DNA from: Dactylonectria macrodidyma
Lineage: Eukaryota; Ascomycota; Sordariomycetes; Hypocreales; Nectriaceae
NCBI GenBank assembly: GCA_020744425.1
Contig: JAGMUV010000054.1
Location: 62,001-126,000 of the forward strand
Direction of reading: 5' to 3'
Length of the DNA: 64,000 nucleotides
Numbering within the stretch: position 1 is the stretch's first letter; each line of letters begins with the position of its first letter. The position numbers were made by a program, and so were the translations under genes. This document shows positions 1-10,334 of the stretch, piece by piece. The notes beneath the pieces are model-generated. The model was not told where the DNA came from. It saw nothing but the letters and a program-made list of their open reading frames with translations, and did not search any database.

Positions 1-388
1 TCTGTTGCCCACGACGGCTATGGCGCGAGTAATTGAGCCTGTAATTAATATCGAGTAGTGCTATTCGGGCTGTATGCCTTGAGGAACGAAGTGCCTTGAG
101 GAACGAACTGACGAAAGGTTTTATGCCGCCATCTTTTTCCGGGCCTTAAAATCACCTGACTCTCCCAATCAAAAGTTTCCCTCTTAAAACCCATGCCTTG
201 ACACCTGACCAAACCCGTAGTATTGTCTATCTTTTTCTGCAACGCCTTCCGTCTCACACAGAGATACGATGACTAATCGTAGCGAGTGGCAAGTACGTAC
301 TAGAAAGAAGGTTAATTCCTTTATCTTACAGTCGTGGGCGTGGGACTGTATTACCAGGAAACAGTGGCACAATACTAACACAGTACAG
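1..388. other. No recognisable gene; short tandem 16-mer
   Basis: I see no supportable gene here. The one visible structure is a tandem pair of TGCCTTGAGGAACGAA at 75-90 and 92-107. The exact reverse complement of this 16-mer recurs at 57532-57547, at the edge of a duplicated block, so it is probably part of a dispersed repeat. Confidence 0.4.
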
Positions 389-636
389 CCTCATTTTGAC
401 AGACCACGCTTCAGCTGCTGAGGATAGGATGCTGAACACTTGGAGAAATTGGCCTTCAAGCAGGCCTGTCAGAGAGAGTCAAGCGAGGCTAAACGAAAGC
501 GATCCAGGGAGAGAAAGTGGGGCTTTACTTGTGGTCAGGATTGAAGGTGGCAGAAATGTAAATAGCATAGCGTGTTCCATGGCCCTATGAGATCAGTTCT
601 CCCGGGCGTAATAAATCTACTACTACTACTACTACT
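389..636 (+). repeat. LINE-like 3' end with (CTA)n tail
   Basis: A block of about 228 bp ends in CCCGGGCGTAATAAAT followed by a (CTA)n run at 617-636. Nearly the same sequence is present inverted at 41842-42091, with a (TAG)n tract at the matching end, and a diverged copy lies at 24161-24401 with an (ATGA)n tract. A conserved body, a variable simple-repeat tail and truncation on the other side are what 5'-truncated non-LTR retrotransposons leave. The Tad-type assignment is inference; no reverse transcriptase is present. Confidence 0.6.
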
Positions 637-784
637 GTATTACCTCAGCAAGCTCAGACCATTTTACAAAAGGAGTCTAGCGATATTAGGACTAGCGCCA
701 AAGGTCACGTTACTTTTACAACTCCTCGAGTAAATAGTCTGAGGATTCTGTCCAACGCGCACACTGCTCTGCGTAAACTTTGTA

Positions 785-2643
785 ACGTACATGATAAGCA
801 TGCGGATCAAACAAGCATGCGGATCAAAAATCATAACCTTCGAAATAGAAATCGCTATAAAAACACAACAAACCATCTAATCAATTAAAATCAATCACTA
901 TACTCTTCCCAATATATCCCAATAACTACCTACACGTCCTTGCATTATGTCCGGGCTTGCCGCACACTCCACAGCGCCTTTCCTTCGGTCGCGCTGACCC
1001 TCCTTGACCACCACTTTTCGACGATTCAGCCACTACCTGCGCATTAACATCCATCCGATCAATTGCTTCCCTTCCTTCATCTACTGTCATCACCCCTCTT
1101 TTCTGTAGGCGGGTCCTTTTTGCCCTACGGCGCCGGCTTAGTATCTCATTTGCCTGTCGAAGGTCGCGGTTCTCAGCCCTCAATAAGGCATTCTCATGCA
1201 TCATTGCCTTAGTTCCCTTAGAAAGAGACTTTAGTGCTCCTAGAATTGACTCTGGAGAGCTACTTTGATGCCTTCTGATTCGTCTTTCAAGGTATTCAGA
1301 CTGAGACCTGGCCTCAAGGACGGTCTTTGGGGTCTTTGAAACCCAAGGGGCAGAGGCGCTAGCCTCCTCCTCAACCGGCGTTGGAGTCCGTAGCTGCACA
1401 TCAAGCTTCGAGACTACACTTTCCGGGTCAAGAGGAACAAGCCCGGCTCCTCTAAAGGCTGCCTTGATATTTCTTTCTGTCATAGTGGCTTGAAATGCGG
1501 CGTAAAAGGCCGGAAAGGACTCGGTCTTCGAAACGTGGGTTATAGAGCATCTGATCAGATGCTCTATTTCTCGACCATAAGCCTTCTTGAGCAGCCCAAA
1601 GCACCCGACGTCAAGAGGCTGAAGCAGATGAGAAGAATGAGGCGGCATACAAAGCGTAATGATCTTGTTCTCCTCGCAATATATCTCAAAGTCGGCTGAA
1701 TGGTGACTTTCGTGCCCATCGAGGATTAAAAGACGGTAGGGACCAGTTGATCGGTTGGTTGTACACCGGTCAAAGTGCTTTAGCCACTCAAGACCTATCT
1801 CGTTATCGGTCCAGCCATTTCGAGACGTTGCAATAGCCCAATCGCCCGGGAGGTTGCTTTCTCGGTACCAGTTGGCGAGGTGATATTGGCCTGCACCTAT
1901 GATAAACGGCTGGATCGCTCGGCCTTCCGCATTGATCGCCTGAATGACAGTAATCCATTCCCGGCTTCCAGGCTGCACTGATTTTGGTCTTCCACGCCTT
2001 TCTGAACCTGTGACGACCATTCCGCTTGCAATCATGCCCATCAGAAAGCCAGTCTCGTCAAAGTTGTAGATATCATCTAATCGGATGCCGTACTTCGCGA
2101 TTGTGTTCTCCACGAGCCTAAACCAGTTGCGAATAATAGTCGGATCTTCGCATTTGGCTCTCTGATAGTCGTATTTACGAAAAAAACGCGTCTTGAGCTC
2201 TTCGTGTCGCTTGACGAAGTTAGAAGCCCAGCGCTTGCCGACAGGTAACGCGTCGCGGTCGGCGAGCAATCGGTTGGCCATTTCTTCAACACCACGCAGT
2301 CGCGGGGGAAATCCTCGCGAATCTAGGTCGAGAATGAACTGAATAATGATCTGTTCCTCTAGATCAGATAGTTTGCGTGATTTAGGGATCCAATCGCAAC
2401 GCGCGGATATGCCATGCTGTCGGCGGTAGAGAGTAGTATAAGGGATTTCATAGACCTTTGCAGCGCGTCGAAGACTTAATTCTCGGTTATTTTGGTAGGC
2501 CTGAAGTGCAAGAAGCACCTTAGCCTCTATATTCGCCCGCGGCATGCTGGGTGGTTGAGGAATAATTAATCAAATAGAAATGTTGTAGGTTGAGGGATTT
2601 TTGATCCGCATGCTTGTTTGATCCGCATGCTTATCATGTACGT
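785..2643 (-). mobile_element. Intact pogo/Fot1-type element, copy 1 (1,859 bp)
   Basis: Both ends carry the inverted repeat ACGTACATGATAAGCATGCG and continue with a duplicated 12-mer, GCATGCGGATCA, at a 17-bp period. The element is flanked by TA at 783-784 and 2644-2645, the target duplication expected of Tc1/mariner-superfamily elements including pogo. It holds one uninterrupted transposase on the minus strand. Copies of the same length lie at 13121-14979 and 18048-19906; both are defective, so this copy is the only potential transposase source for the family in the window. Confidence 0.93.
926..2545 (-). CDS. pogo-family DDE transposase, intact (539 aa)
   Basis: The protein should cut and paste its own element and its relatives in the nucleus. 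Residues about 12-50 form a psq-type helix-turn-helix (SLRRAAKVYEIPYTTLYRR) and about 60-125 a CENP-B-type DNA-binding region. The catalytic domain shows the triad D163 (NFDETGF), D276 (LILDGHES) and D312 (LQPLDVGCFG), a DD35D spacing. The C-terminus carries a CCHC zinc knuckle (CGVCGKPGHNARTC), a less common addition that may help nucleic-acid binding. The start is the first Met after the terminal repeat. There is no internal stop or frameshift, so it may be active. The homologous copies at 13 and 18 kb have a stop at the codon matching W226 here. Family assignment is secure; activity is inferred. Confidence 0.93.
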   Translation of the reverse strand: MPRANIEAKVLLALQAYQNNRELSLRRAAKVYEIPYTTLYRRQHGISARCDWIPKSRKLSDLEEQIIIQFILDLDSRGFPPRLRGVEEMANRLLADRDALPVGKRWASNFVKRHEELKTRFFRKYDYQRAKCEDPTIIRNWFRLVENTIAKYGIRLDDIYNFDETGFLMGMIASGMVVTGSERRGRPKSVQPGSREWITVIQAINAEGRAIQPFIIGAGQYHLANWYRESNLPGDWAIATSRNGWTDNEIGLEWLKHFDRCTTNRSTGPYRLLILDGHESHHSADFEIYCEENKIITLCMPPHSSHLLQPLDVGCFGLLKKAYGREIEHLIRCSITHVSKTESFPAFYAAFQATMTERNIKAAFRGAGLVPLDPESVVSKLDVQLRTPTPVEEEASASAPWVSKTPKTVLEARSQSEYLERRIRRHQSSSPESILGALKSLSKGTKAMMHENALLRAENRDLRQANEILSRRRRAKRTRLQKRGVMTVDEGREAIDRMDVNAQVVAESSKSGGQGGSARPKERRCGVCGKPGHNARTCR

Positions 2644-2942
2644 TATGTGTTTTTCGCGATTCTGGAAAATCCCGTTTTTACATATCCATCAATAGCCACA
2701 TCAAACCAACTTGTATTTACCCTCAATTTCACTGGGCTATGCATAAAGGTAGACTCTATCTAGCCATCTAGTCTTTTTTGCACTCCCATGCCTGTGTCTT
2801 GCGGAAAACTCGAATATGTGGTGAGCCAGACCGCGTCCGAGTCATCTAATCGCCGTTCCTGCCTTTACAGCCGGAGAAGCCTCGATAAACGCTATCCAAG
2901 AGCAGTAGAATGCTATTAGATACTGCGTAATACTTTTCTCTG

Positions 2943-5543
2943 TTGGAATTTACGCGTTTATCGCCTTGCCGGGCACGTGTTGCGTCCATTTTCTCGATGC
3001 GAAACAGGGCTAGCATTCGAAGACGACGACGAGACACCACGATCAGCGCAAGAAACCTCGTGCACGATGCCGATAATACTACGAGCATGCTGGCCATCCA
3101 GGATTTGGTCGACATGGCAAGACACGCGTCCGAGGAAGTGCAGAAGGGTATCATTCGGGCAGGCCTACAGCGTCATCTCTACCCGTTCGAGCCTCGCCCG
3201 AAGCAGGTAGATGCTACATGGCATTTGGTATTCAAGAAGGAAGACCTTCTCCTTGCAGCCAAGACATCCTTCGGCAAGAGTGTCATATTCCAGGCAGCGC
3301 CGTTGTTTTGTCGCGATGGCATCGGCCTCATCATTATCCCTTTGGATCGAATTGGACAGGAGCAGTGCATCAAAATCCAAAGGCTCCCCGGAGCGAGATC
3401 CGTGTTTATCAATGGCAGGACGGACAAGACTGATGCATTGGCCCAAGAGATTGAGACGGGTGTGTATACTCATCTCATCATGGGCCCAGAGATCGCAGCC
3501 GGTTGGTTTCGGTCGATAGCAAGCAGCCCGACTTTCAAGAAGCGCGTCTGTATCGTGGCTGTGGACGAGCTCCATTTGGTGGCCCTCTGGGGAAGTGGTA
3601 TCCGTCCACAGTATGCACAGCTCTCTCTCCTTCGCCGAAGACTAGGAGGAGGTGTCCCTTGGTTTGGCTGTTCTGCCACCCTGGACCGGACGACATTGGA
3701 CACTGCGACGAAAATGACAGGCTTCCAGGCCAGCTGCGAGTTCTTTCGATCATCCGTCGACAGGCCGGAGATCAAGTTGATCGTCGAGATGATCCAGCCA
3801 CGGAAAACGAAGAGATTCACAAGTCTCTTCTTTATTCTGCATGACGCCATCACAAACGGCTCGCCAACGCCGGAGAGCATCCCGAAGACCGTGATCTTTA
3901 TAGACTCCCGTCGGGATATACAAAAGTGTGCGGAATGCCTGCGAGAGTGGCTGCAGAAACTGTCAGCTGGGGCAATTGGAGCTCGCGACTGCAAGCAGAT
4001 TATCCAGGTCTACCACTCGCACACCACCCTGAATGACAAGAATGCCATATACGACGAGTTTTCCAAAGCGGACTCTAAGATCCGAATCATGGTGGCCACA
4101 GAATCATTGGGAACGGGGGTAGATCTCTCGGATGTCATACGAGTTGTCCAGTATGGCTTCCCTCTGGAACGACTCTTGTGCGTTCTCATCCAACGCTTTG
4201 GTCGTGCAGCTAGAATGACCGGCATCAAGGGAGAGGCAATCTTCTTGGTGGAAAGCTGGGCCGTGGGCGACAGGATCGCATCGACAAGAGCGGCAATGTT
4301 CTCCAGCAGTCAGACGCCGTCGTCTTTGAGAAGGCTTTCCGCAACGACCGGGTTAGCCCAGTCATGCTCTGCTGAACCGGTAGTGGGCGGTGACATTCCA
4401 GACTATGAATCAGATGTCGCTGTGGACGTCATTGACTGTGACGTTCCAGGAGAGCAGCGCAGACGCAAGACAGACAGAGAGCGTCGAACAGACTTGTACA
4501 ATGACTGCCCGGCGCTGTTCAATCTTGTCAATCGATCCTCATGCCTACGCCGAATCCTAATGGATTGGCTGCAAGAGAGTTTGTCAGACCCGGCATCCAA
4601 ATTACCTGCTCCAGGACCGGACGAGTGCTGTAGTGTTTGCAATCCTTCCCTGACGCGGACGGTGCCTTTCCCGTGGGAGATTGCTCCCGGTCTTCGGAAG
4701 CCCAACGATGGAACAGCATCAGGTGCATTTTATGACCGTCTAGTCCTCTGGGGAGACAACGCTGTCAACTCGGCGCATCAGATGGCGAAGCCCAAGCTTT
4801 CCGTGAGGCTATTCACTCAGGAGAGTGAGTGGATATCATTGTCGACAGAATATGCCTACATCCACACGGCCGCTGAGTTGGAGGAGTTTGTGGAATCGAC
4901 TTGGTTGAAAGATCATTTCGGTGAACTCTATAAAGAGTTCAACGATATCAAGTCCTATGTAGTGAGGAACTGGCCCGGAGGTAGCAGGCCACGAACGTCA
5001 CGGACGTCACGAACGTCAGGAGCTGTAGGCCCAGTGCATATTTCCCTCAATATCAAGAATTCTACAGGGGTCGAGATGGGAGAGAGTCAGGAAAGAAGGG
5101 CATCGAACGAAGTGGGGATTCCGAGGACTCCTGATCAAGGGCGAAGGACGTCATTCTTGCGCGAGCGAGAAGAGTTCGCTTCCTCGCTGCAGAGAATCAT
5201 CGCCAACGCAAGAGAGAGCTCAGCGCCATGCTCCCCTCATCTATCGACGCCACCAATGGCCCCAGTACCAGCCAACTCGTCATCCACATCCATCAGCGGG
5301 CTGATGACATCGACGAACGCGAACTGTTCTGCCGCCATATCTAGTGTTTTCGAAGATAGTGAGAATGAGGTGCCCGGCGTGGTGGATGGTAATCGTTTGT
5401 CGAAACGTCCCACCTCGAGTCGAGGGGAAGGAGAAATGGCGAAACGGGTCGCCCTCGGCGTTCTAGACCCCAATGCAAGGCGAAGTCCTCGCAACCAGAA
5501 AGGGAAGAATAGCCGTTATGACCACAGAGAATGGATATTGTAG
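2943..5543 (+). CDS. RecQ-like superfamily 2 DNA helicase (866 aa)
   Basis: This is an ATP-dependent 3'-5' DNA helicase by family. Motif I is AAKTSFGKSVIFQ (about 106-117), motif II is the RecQ-like VDELH (about 207-211), motif III is GCSAT (about 242-246), and the second RecA-like domain contains GTGVDLSD and a motif VI form QRFGRAAR (about 390-420). A cysteine pair region (CCSVCNP, about 563) may be a remnant zinc-binding element. No HRDC domain is recognised; the last 250 residues are Ser/Arg-rich and low-complexity. Alternative starts are Met19 (2997) and Met49 (3087). It converges with the DUF6589-like fragment that ends at 5651. Helicases of this type in fungi are often in subtelomeres or repeat-rich DNA (knowledge); no telomere repeat is visible here. 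Confidence 0.8.
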   Translation: MEFTRLSPCRARVASIFSMRNRASIRRRRRDTTISARNLVHDADNTTSMLAIQDLVDMARHASEEVQKGIIRAGLQRHLYPFEPRPKQVDATWHLVFKKEDLLLAAKTSFGKSVIFQAAPLFCRDGIGLIIIPLDRIGQEQCIKIQRLPGARSVFINGRTDKTDALAQEIETGVYTHLIMGPEIAAGWFRSIASSPTFKKRVCIVAVDELHLVALWGSGIRPQYAQLSLLRRRLGGGVPWFGCSATLDRTTLDTATKMTGFQASCEFFRSSVDRPEIKLIVEMIQPRKTKRFTSLFFILHDAITNGSPTPESIPKTVIFIDSRRDIQKCAECLREWLQKLSAGAIGARDCKQIIQVYHSHTTLNDKNAIYDEFSKADSKIRIMVATESLGTGVDLSDVIRVVQYGFPLERLLCVLIQRFGRAARMTGIKGEAIFLVESWAVGDRIASTRAAMFSSSQTPSSLRRLSATTGLAQSCSAEPVVGGDIPDYESDVAVDVIDCDVPGEQRRRKTDRERRTDLYNDCPALFNLVNRSSCLRRILMDWLQESLSDPASKLPAPGPDECCSVCNPSLTRTVPFPWEIAPGLRKPNDGTASGAFYDRLVLWGDNAVNSAHQMAKPKLSVRLFTQESEWISLSTEYAYIHTAAELEEFVESTWLKDHFGELYKEFNDIKSYVVRNWPGGSRPRTSRTSRTSGAVGPVHISLNIKNSTGVEMGESQERRASNEVGIPRTPDQGRRTSFLREREEFASSLQRIIANARESSAPCSPHLSTPPMAPVPANSSSTSISGLMTSTNANCSAAISSVFEDSENEVPGVVDGNRLSKRPTSSRGEGEMAKRVALGVLDPNARRSPRNQKGKNSRYDHREWIL

Positions 5544-5650
5544 ATGGGTTACTCCGACTCGATATCTGAAGGTAAACCCCACTCGTGGGTTTCATCTCTG
5601 TCTTCCAAGGGCTGGTCACGTATGTTAACGTTAGCACGACACTAGAAACT

Positions 5651-6307
5651 CTATTGGAATAAACATACCAGTATCGCCATCGTGTCGTTGCTGGGATCCA
5701 GATCAGCCGTGACTCCTCTCCTTTCATAAGGTGGCACTATTATTCGATCTTCATCTCTCATAACCTTTGCATTGAACACTTCTAGTTTCTTTGTTGCTAC
5801 TCTTTCGAGCCCGATCGTGTGTATGTCCGGTGCTTGATGTCTTGCCTGTCTACCGCCTTCATAAAATTTAATCGAGTCGCAGGCCAACTCAAACGCCAAT
5901 GTATGAATATCATCCATCGGGGAGGGCACGGAATGTGTCGAGTTGTCCTTCCGGGCGAATGCCTTCTCTATCGCCTTGCGTAGACAAACAGTATATTCCG
6001 CCGTCAACGAGGTAGTCTTGAACAGAGCATCCAATCCGAAAGTCGACGTTCGACGGGCCCAAAGTTCTCTTTTCAGCTCCAGGTTCAGATATTCGAGGCT
6101 ACGATCGACTTCTTGCCAGGTATCTCGACGGCCATGCGGATTGACGAGGCTGTTCGAGAGGATTGCGCGGCGAAGCTCCTTGTCACAAGCCTTGGTGCTC
6201 GTGAGCCGCTTCAGATAGAGCATCTCGAATGCGTAGTTTGATTGTCCAGTCCCCTCGAAGTAAAAGCAACAGACACCAATGACTCGATCGATGACTGACC
6301 CCTCCAA
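5651..6307 (-). pseudogene. DUF6589-like C-terminal fragment (218 aa)
   Basis: The frame reads GQSNYAFEMLYL, then SLVNPHGRRDTWQEVDRSLE and LNLELKRELWAR. This resembles the end of the large fungal/metazoan DUF6589 proteins, where a Y-A-E-L stretch precedes a 'VN..G..G....D...E.LN..LK' block. Full-length members are several hundred residues longer, so the 5' two-thirds is missing: upstream of 6307 the sequence becomes C- and T-rich with no continuation that I can follow. It converges with the RecQ-like gene, 108 bp apart. Function of the family is unknown. The match is from memory of the motif pattern and is moderate at best. Confidence 0.4.
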
Positions 6308-7039
6308 ACCTGGGGGGATTTTTTTTTCTTCCCGGTATTTCCGTAAATCCTTATTTGTGGTAAAAGCGCCGAAAAGTGTTTCTGGGGGGCTGGCAGGTCC
6401 GCAATTGGCTCGTTGTATGACAGTTCCTGGCTTGACCTCTCTGCCTTGCTTTTTGGACCCTGAATGCCTCTACTCGGCGCAAGAGGGGACATGGATAAAA
6501 AGAAACCTCTCTCTCTGCTTTGACCGCAAGCCATTTCCAAGAGAGCCACACACCGAGGGCATGGCCTTTTCCCGCTTTACCCCGACCACCAAGTCTCTGT
6601 GAGCTCGCTAGAGTGTTGGGGCAAAGAATGGAATCAATTGCCTACTTTCATTTTATATTACGTCCAAAGTCCCTCAAGTCTCACAAAGACGACGCGACCG
6701 CTCTCTTCTTCACGGCAGGACTTTTTGCGTTTGAATGTCCAGCATATCTTCACTTATGGGTGAAATTGTTCTCTTCTCTTACGCTCTGTTGGAGGCTGTA
6801 GGTCCATTTGGATTATGTATACATGTGGGCACATTAATATACTTTCTACTTGCCAATGGTCAATAGGTTAAGCCGTATACTGTCAGCTTTTTCGTCTACT
6901 TTCAGCTCCTGGTATGTATCTCTATATACTCCAAGTACTATCCTACTTGTATATGCGTCGGCCTTGGTCTGTTTTTGGATTACTACATAGGAAGCTAGCT
7001 GTATAGGAGGCATTATATAAACTAATGCTTAGTTTAGGC
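6308..7039. other. Intergenic, nothing recognised
   Basis: No coding region longer than about 110 codons looks genuine. A G/C run at 6310-6320 and pyrimidine-rich tracts occur, but no terminal repeats or RNA gene were found. Confidence 0.4.
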
Positions 7040-7041
7040 TA

Positions 7042-7588
7042 CAGTGGGGGCGAAAAAGTTACGACACATCCGGGGTCAACCCGGTGTACCTATACCTCCA
7101 CCACATGATGCCCTCATCTTCAACCCCTTATTGCGCACCTAAATAAATGTCAATTAAATATTGATGTATATCAATCTGTAGCATTTTGAATGGAGTTCCC
7201 AATGGTGTCTTCAAAATTTCATATACCACCCGCGTGGCCGCACAACAGCCTGCATTCTGCGCTTCATTGAAAAGATCAGGTTTGACAGCACCTCCAGCTC
7301 AATCTCTTCCCATAGCTCGATCGCGGCTTCTGTGAGCCTCAATTTTGATTCCTCGTTTTTTGGCATGTACCTAAGTTCAGGATATCGCTCACAGATCCTT
7401 GTTTTGAGTATTGCCCATAGGTTTTCTATGGGTTGAGATCCGGGCTGTAGGGCGGCCATGCGACTACCTCCGCCCTCCGGTTCTCACACCATTCTAGGAG
7501 CCAGCTTCTCATCAAACGTGACGTATAAAGGCTCGAGTTATCGTGCTGGAAGATGCTATTTCTGGTCACTATTCGAGGGAGGTATTGC
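7042..7588 (-). pseudogene. Tc1/mariner 3' end, truncated
   Basis: The left edge is the terminal repeat CAGTGGGGGCGAAAAAGTTA, next to TA at 7040-7041. Going in on the minus strand is the last part of a Tc1/mariner transposase: DNSS, a WPPYSPDLNP-type motif, IENLWAIL and a C-terminal KRRMQAV tail. The copy has lost one C in the AACCCC run before the IEN codons, which puts the C-terminal 80 residues in another frame. Homology to the copy at 33107-33692 stops near 7588, where Helitron helicase sequence begins, so the 5' part and left terminal repeat are gone. Confidence 0.8.
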
Positions 7589-8661
7589 TGCAACCGAATA
7601 AGAACGAAGAGTTCTTTGGCGGCCTGAACATCCTGTTGGTTGGTGACTTCTTTCAGCTTCCCCCTGTGCTGCAGAAGCCGCTTTATTACGATAAAGAGGT
7701 TCAGGGAGTAGATATCAAGGGCAGAAACGCATATAGGCGATTCGATAAATCGGCCTTCTTGAATGTTGTCCAGCGGCAGCGTGGCGACGATCAGGAGGCA
7801 TTCCGCCTAGCTCTCGGGGAATTGCGGCTGCTTCAACTATCTGTGGAGTCCTGGAAGCTCCTTTCCAGCCGCGTACAGGCAAAATTAGACGGCCAAGAGG
7901 TCGCAAGGTTTGTCAACGCCTTACGAGTATACGCAACTAAAGATAGGGTGAACGAATATAACCACTATCACCTCGACCGCCTCAGCCGGCCAGTCATCCA
8001 GGTCATGGCTAAGAACGTCGGCCCCGGCGCGGCTGCTGCGCCTGATGACAAGGCGGGCAACCTTGCGAAGCAGATCCCCATATGCATGGGCTCCCGTCTG
8101 ATGCTGACGTCCAACCTTTGGCAGCCAGTTGGCCTCTGCAACGGCGCTCGCGGCACAGTTTACGATATCGGCTGGGCACCTGGGGCCGACCCCATCCAAG
8201 ACCCTCCCTGTGTTATCATGGTGGGATTTGACAAATACAGCGGACCGGTATTCCTGACCACCCCTGATGGCAGGAAGATTGTGCCGATTCTCCCAGTGGA
8301 GAGGGACTTCCTCATCGGAGCCACTCTTTGCGCTCGCACCCAGTTTTCCCTGATCGTATGCTACGCAATTACCGTGCACAAGTCACAAAGCATCACCGAA
8401 GACATGATAGTTACAGATCTGTCCTGCCGGGACTTTCAGACTGGTTTAAGCTACGTAGCTGTCTCTCGCGTGAAAACGCTCGAGGGTCTGATGTTGGATA
8501 CACCATTTGATCGTAATCACCTGGTCTACGGGTCTCCCCCGGAGGGCATGAAGATGAAGATGAGGGATCAGGAGCTTAGGAAACGACAGGTGCTCACACG
8601 GAATCCGTACATGTCACATAATACCAATAATGGCCATGGCAATAGATCAGTACGTAGATAA
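7589..8661 (+). pseudogene. Helitron PIF1-like helicase, C-terminal part
   Basis: The open frame encodes the end of a Helitron RepHel protein. It starts at about motif II (VGDFFQLPPV), has NVVQRQRGD and RLMLTSNLW in the middle, and ends with CYAITVHKSQSIT and YVAVSRVKTLEG, the last helicase motifs. The first 15 or so residues of the frame before NKNEEFFGG are antisense Tc1/mariner sequence, so the apparent start Met at 7543 is an artefact. The Rep nuclease and helicase motif I are missing. The coding part is undamaged. The 3' end of the element continues to about 8766, inside a piggyBac-type gene. Confidence 0.85.
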
Positions 8662-8717
8662 TGCAGTAGTAGTAATAGCTTCCCGGCCCGCAGACACACA
8701 GCCTTCTGCTGAGGCTA

Positions 8718-8766
8718 CCCATGCACCCCATCGCCGCTCCAATGTGCATGGGGTGACGTAGTACTT
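8718..8766 (+). repeat. Helitron 3' terminal hairpin and end
   Basis: CCCATGCAC (8718-8726) pairs with GTGCATGGG (8744-8752), a subterminal stem typical of Helitron 3' ends. About 14 bp further the homology with the Helitron copy at 62.1 kb stops, after GACGTAGTAYTT. The terminus is not the canonical CTRR. From about 8767 the sequence is piggyBac-type coding DNA. Confidence 0.65.
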
Positions 8767-10332
8767 TATAGGCTTCAAGGTATGGGTTGTGGCCCAGTTA
8801 GGTATCTTTTTACGGTGGATTTGGCACCAACCCGGCGCGAGATATGGTCCCGTTGGTATTGAACGCACTGCGAGAAGAAGAACGGTAGCTCAAAGAGAGA
8901 GAAGCGGCAGAGGAAGAGGCGGCAGTGTGAGGGAACGATCATGTGACTTTCATACTTTATGAATAGTCTCATTTAACTTATGAACATTTGTGTAAATAGC
9001 TTAAGTCAGAGTTTTCCTTAGGAATCTCTTTCTCTCCTCGTAAACAATCATTTTGCCCAAGTCGCACTCGACCTCGTTCGTGCTCTTGTCCCGTCACAGG
9101 CAGAGGGAGAGGCAGGGGGAGAGGCCGCCAACAGAGGGAAGCTAGGGAGGCTGATAAAGGTCGAGGAAGTTATCCATGTCCTCACAGACGACGGGGATAA
9201 AGTCATCGCGTTGAACTCAACTCAGAGCGTCGTTATTGTCCTCATAAACCTACTACCACAATCGATATATCACGTCTTTGTGGATAACCTCTTCTTGTCG
9301 CCGAACCTCTTCCTCTCTCTTCGTCAGCACGGCCACGGTGCTACAGGCACAGCCCGTCCTAACTGTGGCATCTATAAGGAGCTTGCAAACTACAAAGCGA
9401 AGGATCAATCAGGGAAATCAGGGTTCAAATTCAATGAGATCAGGGTTGTGCCAACCCCTGATAACCAGGTAGGAACCCTTGGCACTCTTGGCTATGTTTC
9501 CCTTACCAATATGCCTGCTTATCCAATAGGTGAACCAAATCGCATGAAAGGATAATGCCCTCGTATTATTCCTATCTACTGTATTTAAAGGCGATGAGAA
9601 ATGTGAGCGCTGGAGGAAGAGGCCATCAACGAAGAAGGCTACGGCACGGCCGATACAGCGATTTTTTGGTGATGAGGCAGTCAAGCTGATATCAATCCCT
9701 ACAGTCGCTGCTACTTATAACGATGAGATGAATCATGTCGATCGAGGAGACCAGATGAGGGCATATCAGGGCTATGATCACCCTATTCGCCGCGGCGCTT
9801 GGCAGGCTCTTACTTGGACCTTCCTGCTTGATGTGGTCCTTGTGAATAGTTATCTTCTGCAACGCCAAGGGGCAGCCTAACTGGAAGCGATATACGAGCC
9901 AAAAGGAGTGGCGCCGGCGCATTTATAACGAGCTGTTTAAAGCGTTCCATAAGGAAAGTCAGTCAAGGCAGAAGTTTCGGACCGGAGACGAATTTAAGCC
10001 TATGGCACAGCATAAACTTGTCCGAAGGGGAAAAAAAAGCTAATTGCGTTGCTTGTCAGGGCCACCGGGTTGGGCAGCCAAGGTCAAGAACCTCAAGAAA
10101 GCCTTTGGCGCCGGTCAGCAATAATAAGAAGAGGCCTCAATTAAAGAAGAAGAGGCATCAATCAATTTGGGGGTGTGAGCAGTGTGATGTCGCGATTTGT
10201 AACTCAAAATATTGTTGGGACATCTATCATGGGCTAATTTAGGTAGGGAATAATGTACCTTTCATTCTTGCATTTTAATTGGGCAGACATCCCTGGAGTG
10301 ACCTGGCGGGAGCCTTTCGACAATTGAGGGGA
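8767..10332 (+). pseudogene. piggyBac-type transposase, 5'-truncated and broken
   Basis: Reading starts in mid-protein at GFKVWVVAQLG, continues through NSTQSVV and FVDNLFLSPNLF (second catalytic Asp), an intron starting near 9470 just after TPDNQ, then RRGAWQALTWTF and a C-terminal Cys-rich ribbon (CVACQG, CEQCDVAICN). Several stops and frameshifts follow about 9870. A 173-bp MITE sits at 8926-9098. The 5' half, with the first catalytic Asp, was lost at the Helitron 3' end. The right terminal repeat ends at 10332 as CAATTGAGGGGA followed by TA. The insertion truncates the F-box/LRR pseudogene on its right. Confidence 0.85.
8926..9098. mobile_element. Short MITE, copy A (173 bp, 5-bp TSD GGCAG)
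   Basis: The ends are TGTGAGGGA and TCCCGTCACA, imperfect inverted repeats. The direct flanks are GGCAG at 8921-8925 and 9099-9103. The inverted second copy at 31386-31554 has its own 5-bp flanks (TTATC). It carries no coding capacity. The superfamily cannot be assigned from ends and a 5-bp duplication alone. It lies inside the piggyBac-type pseudogene. Confidence 0.88.
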
Positions 10333-10334
10333 TA

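Noticed and set aside
7543..7590. Start Met of the Helitron helicase frame
   Set aside because: These codons are antisense Tc1/mariner; the real protein begins far upstream in intact Helitrons.
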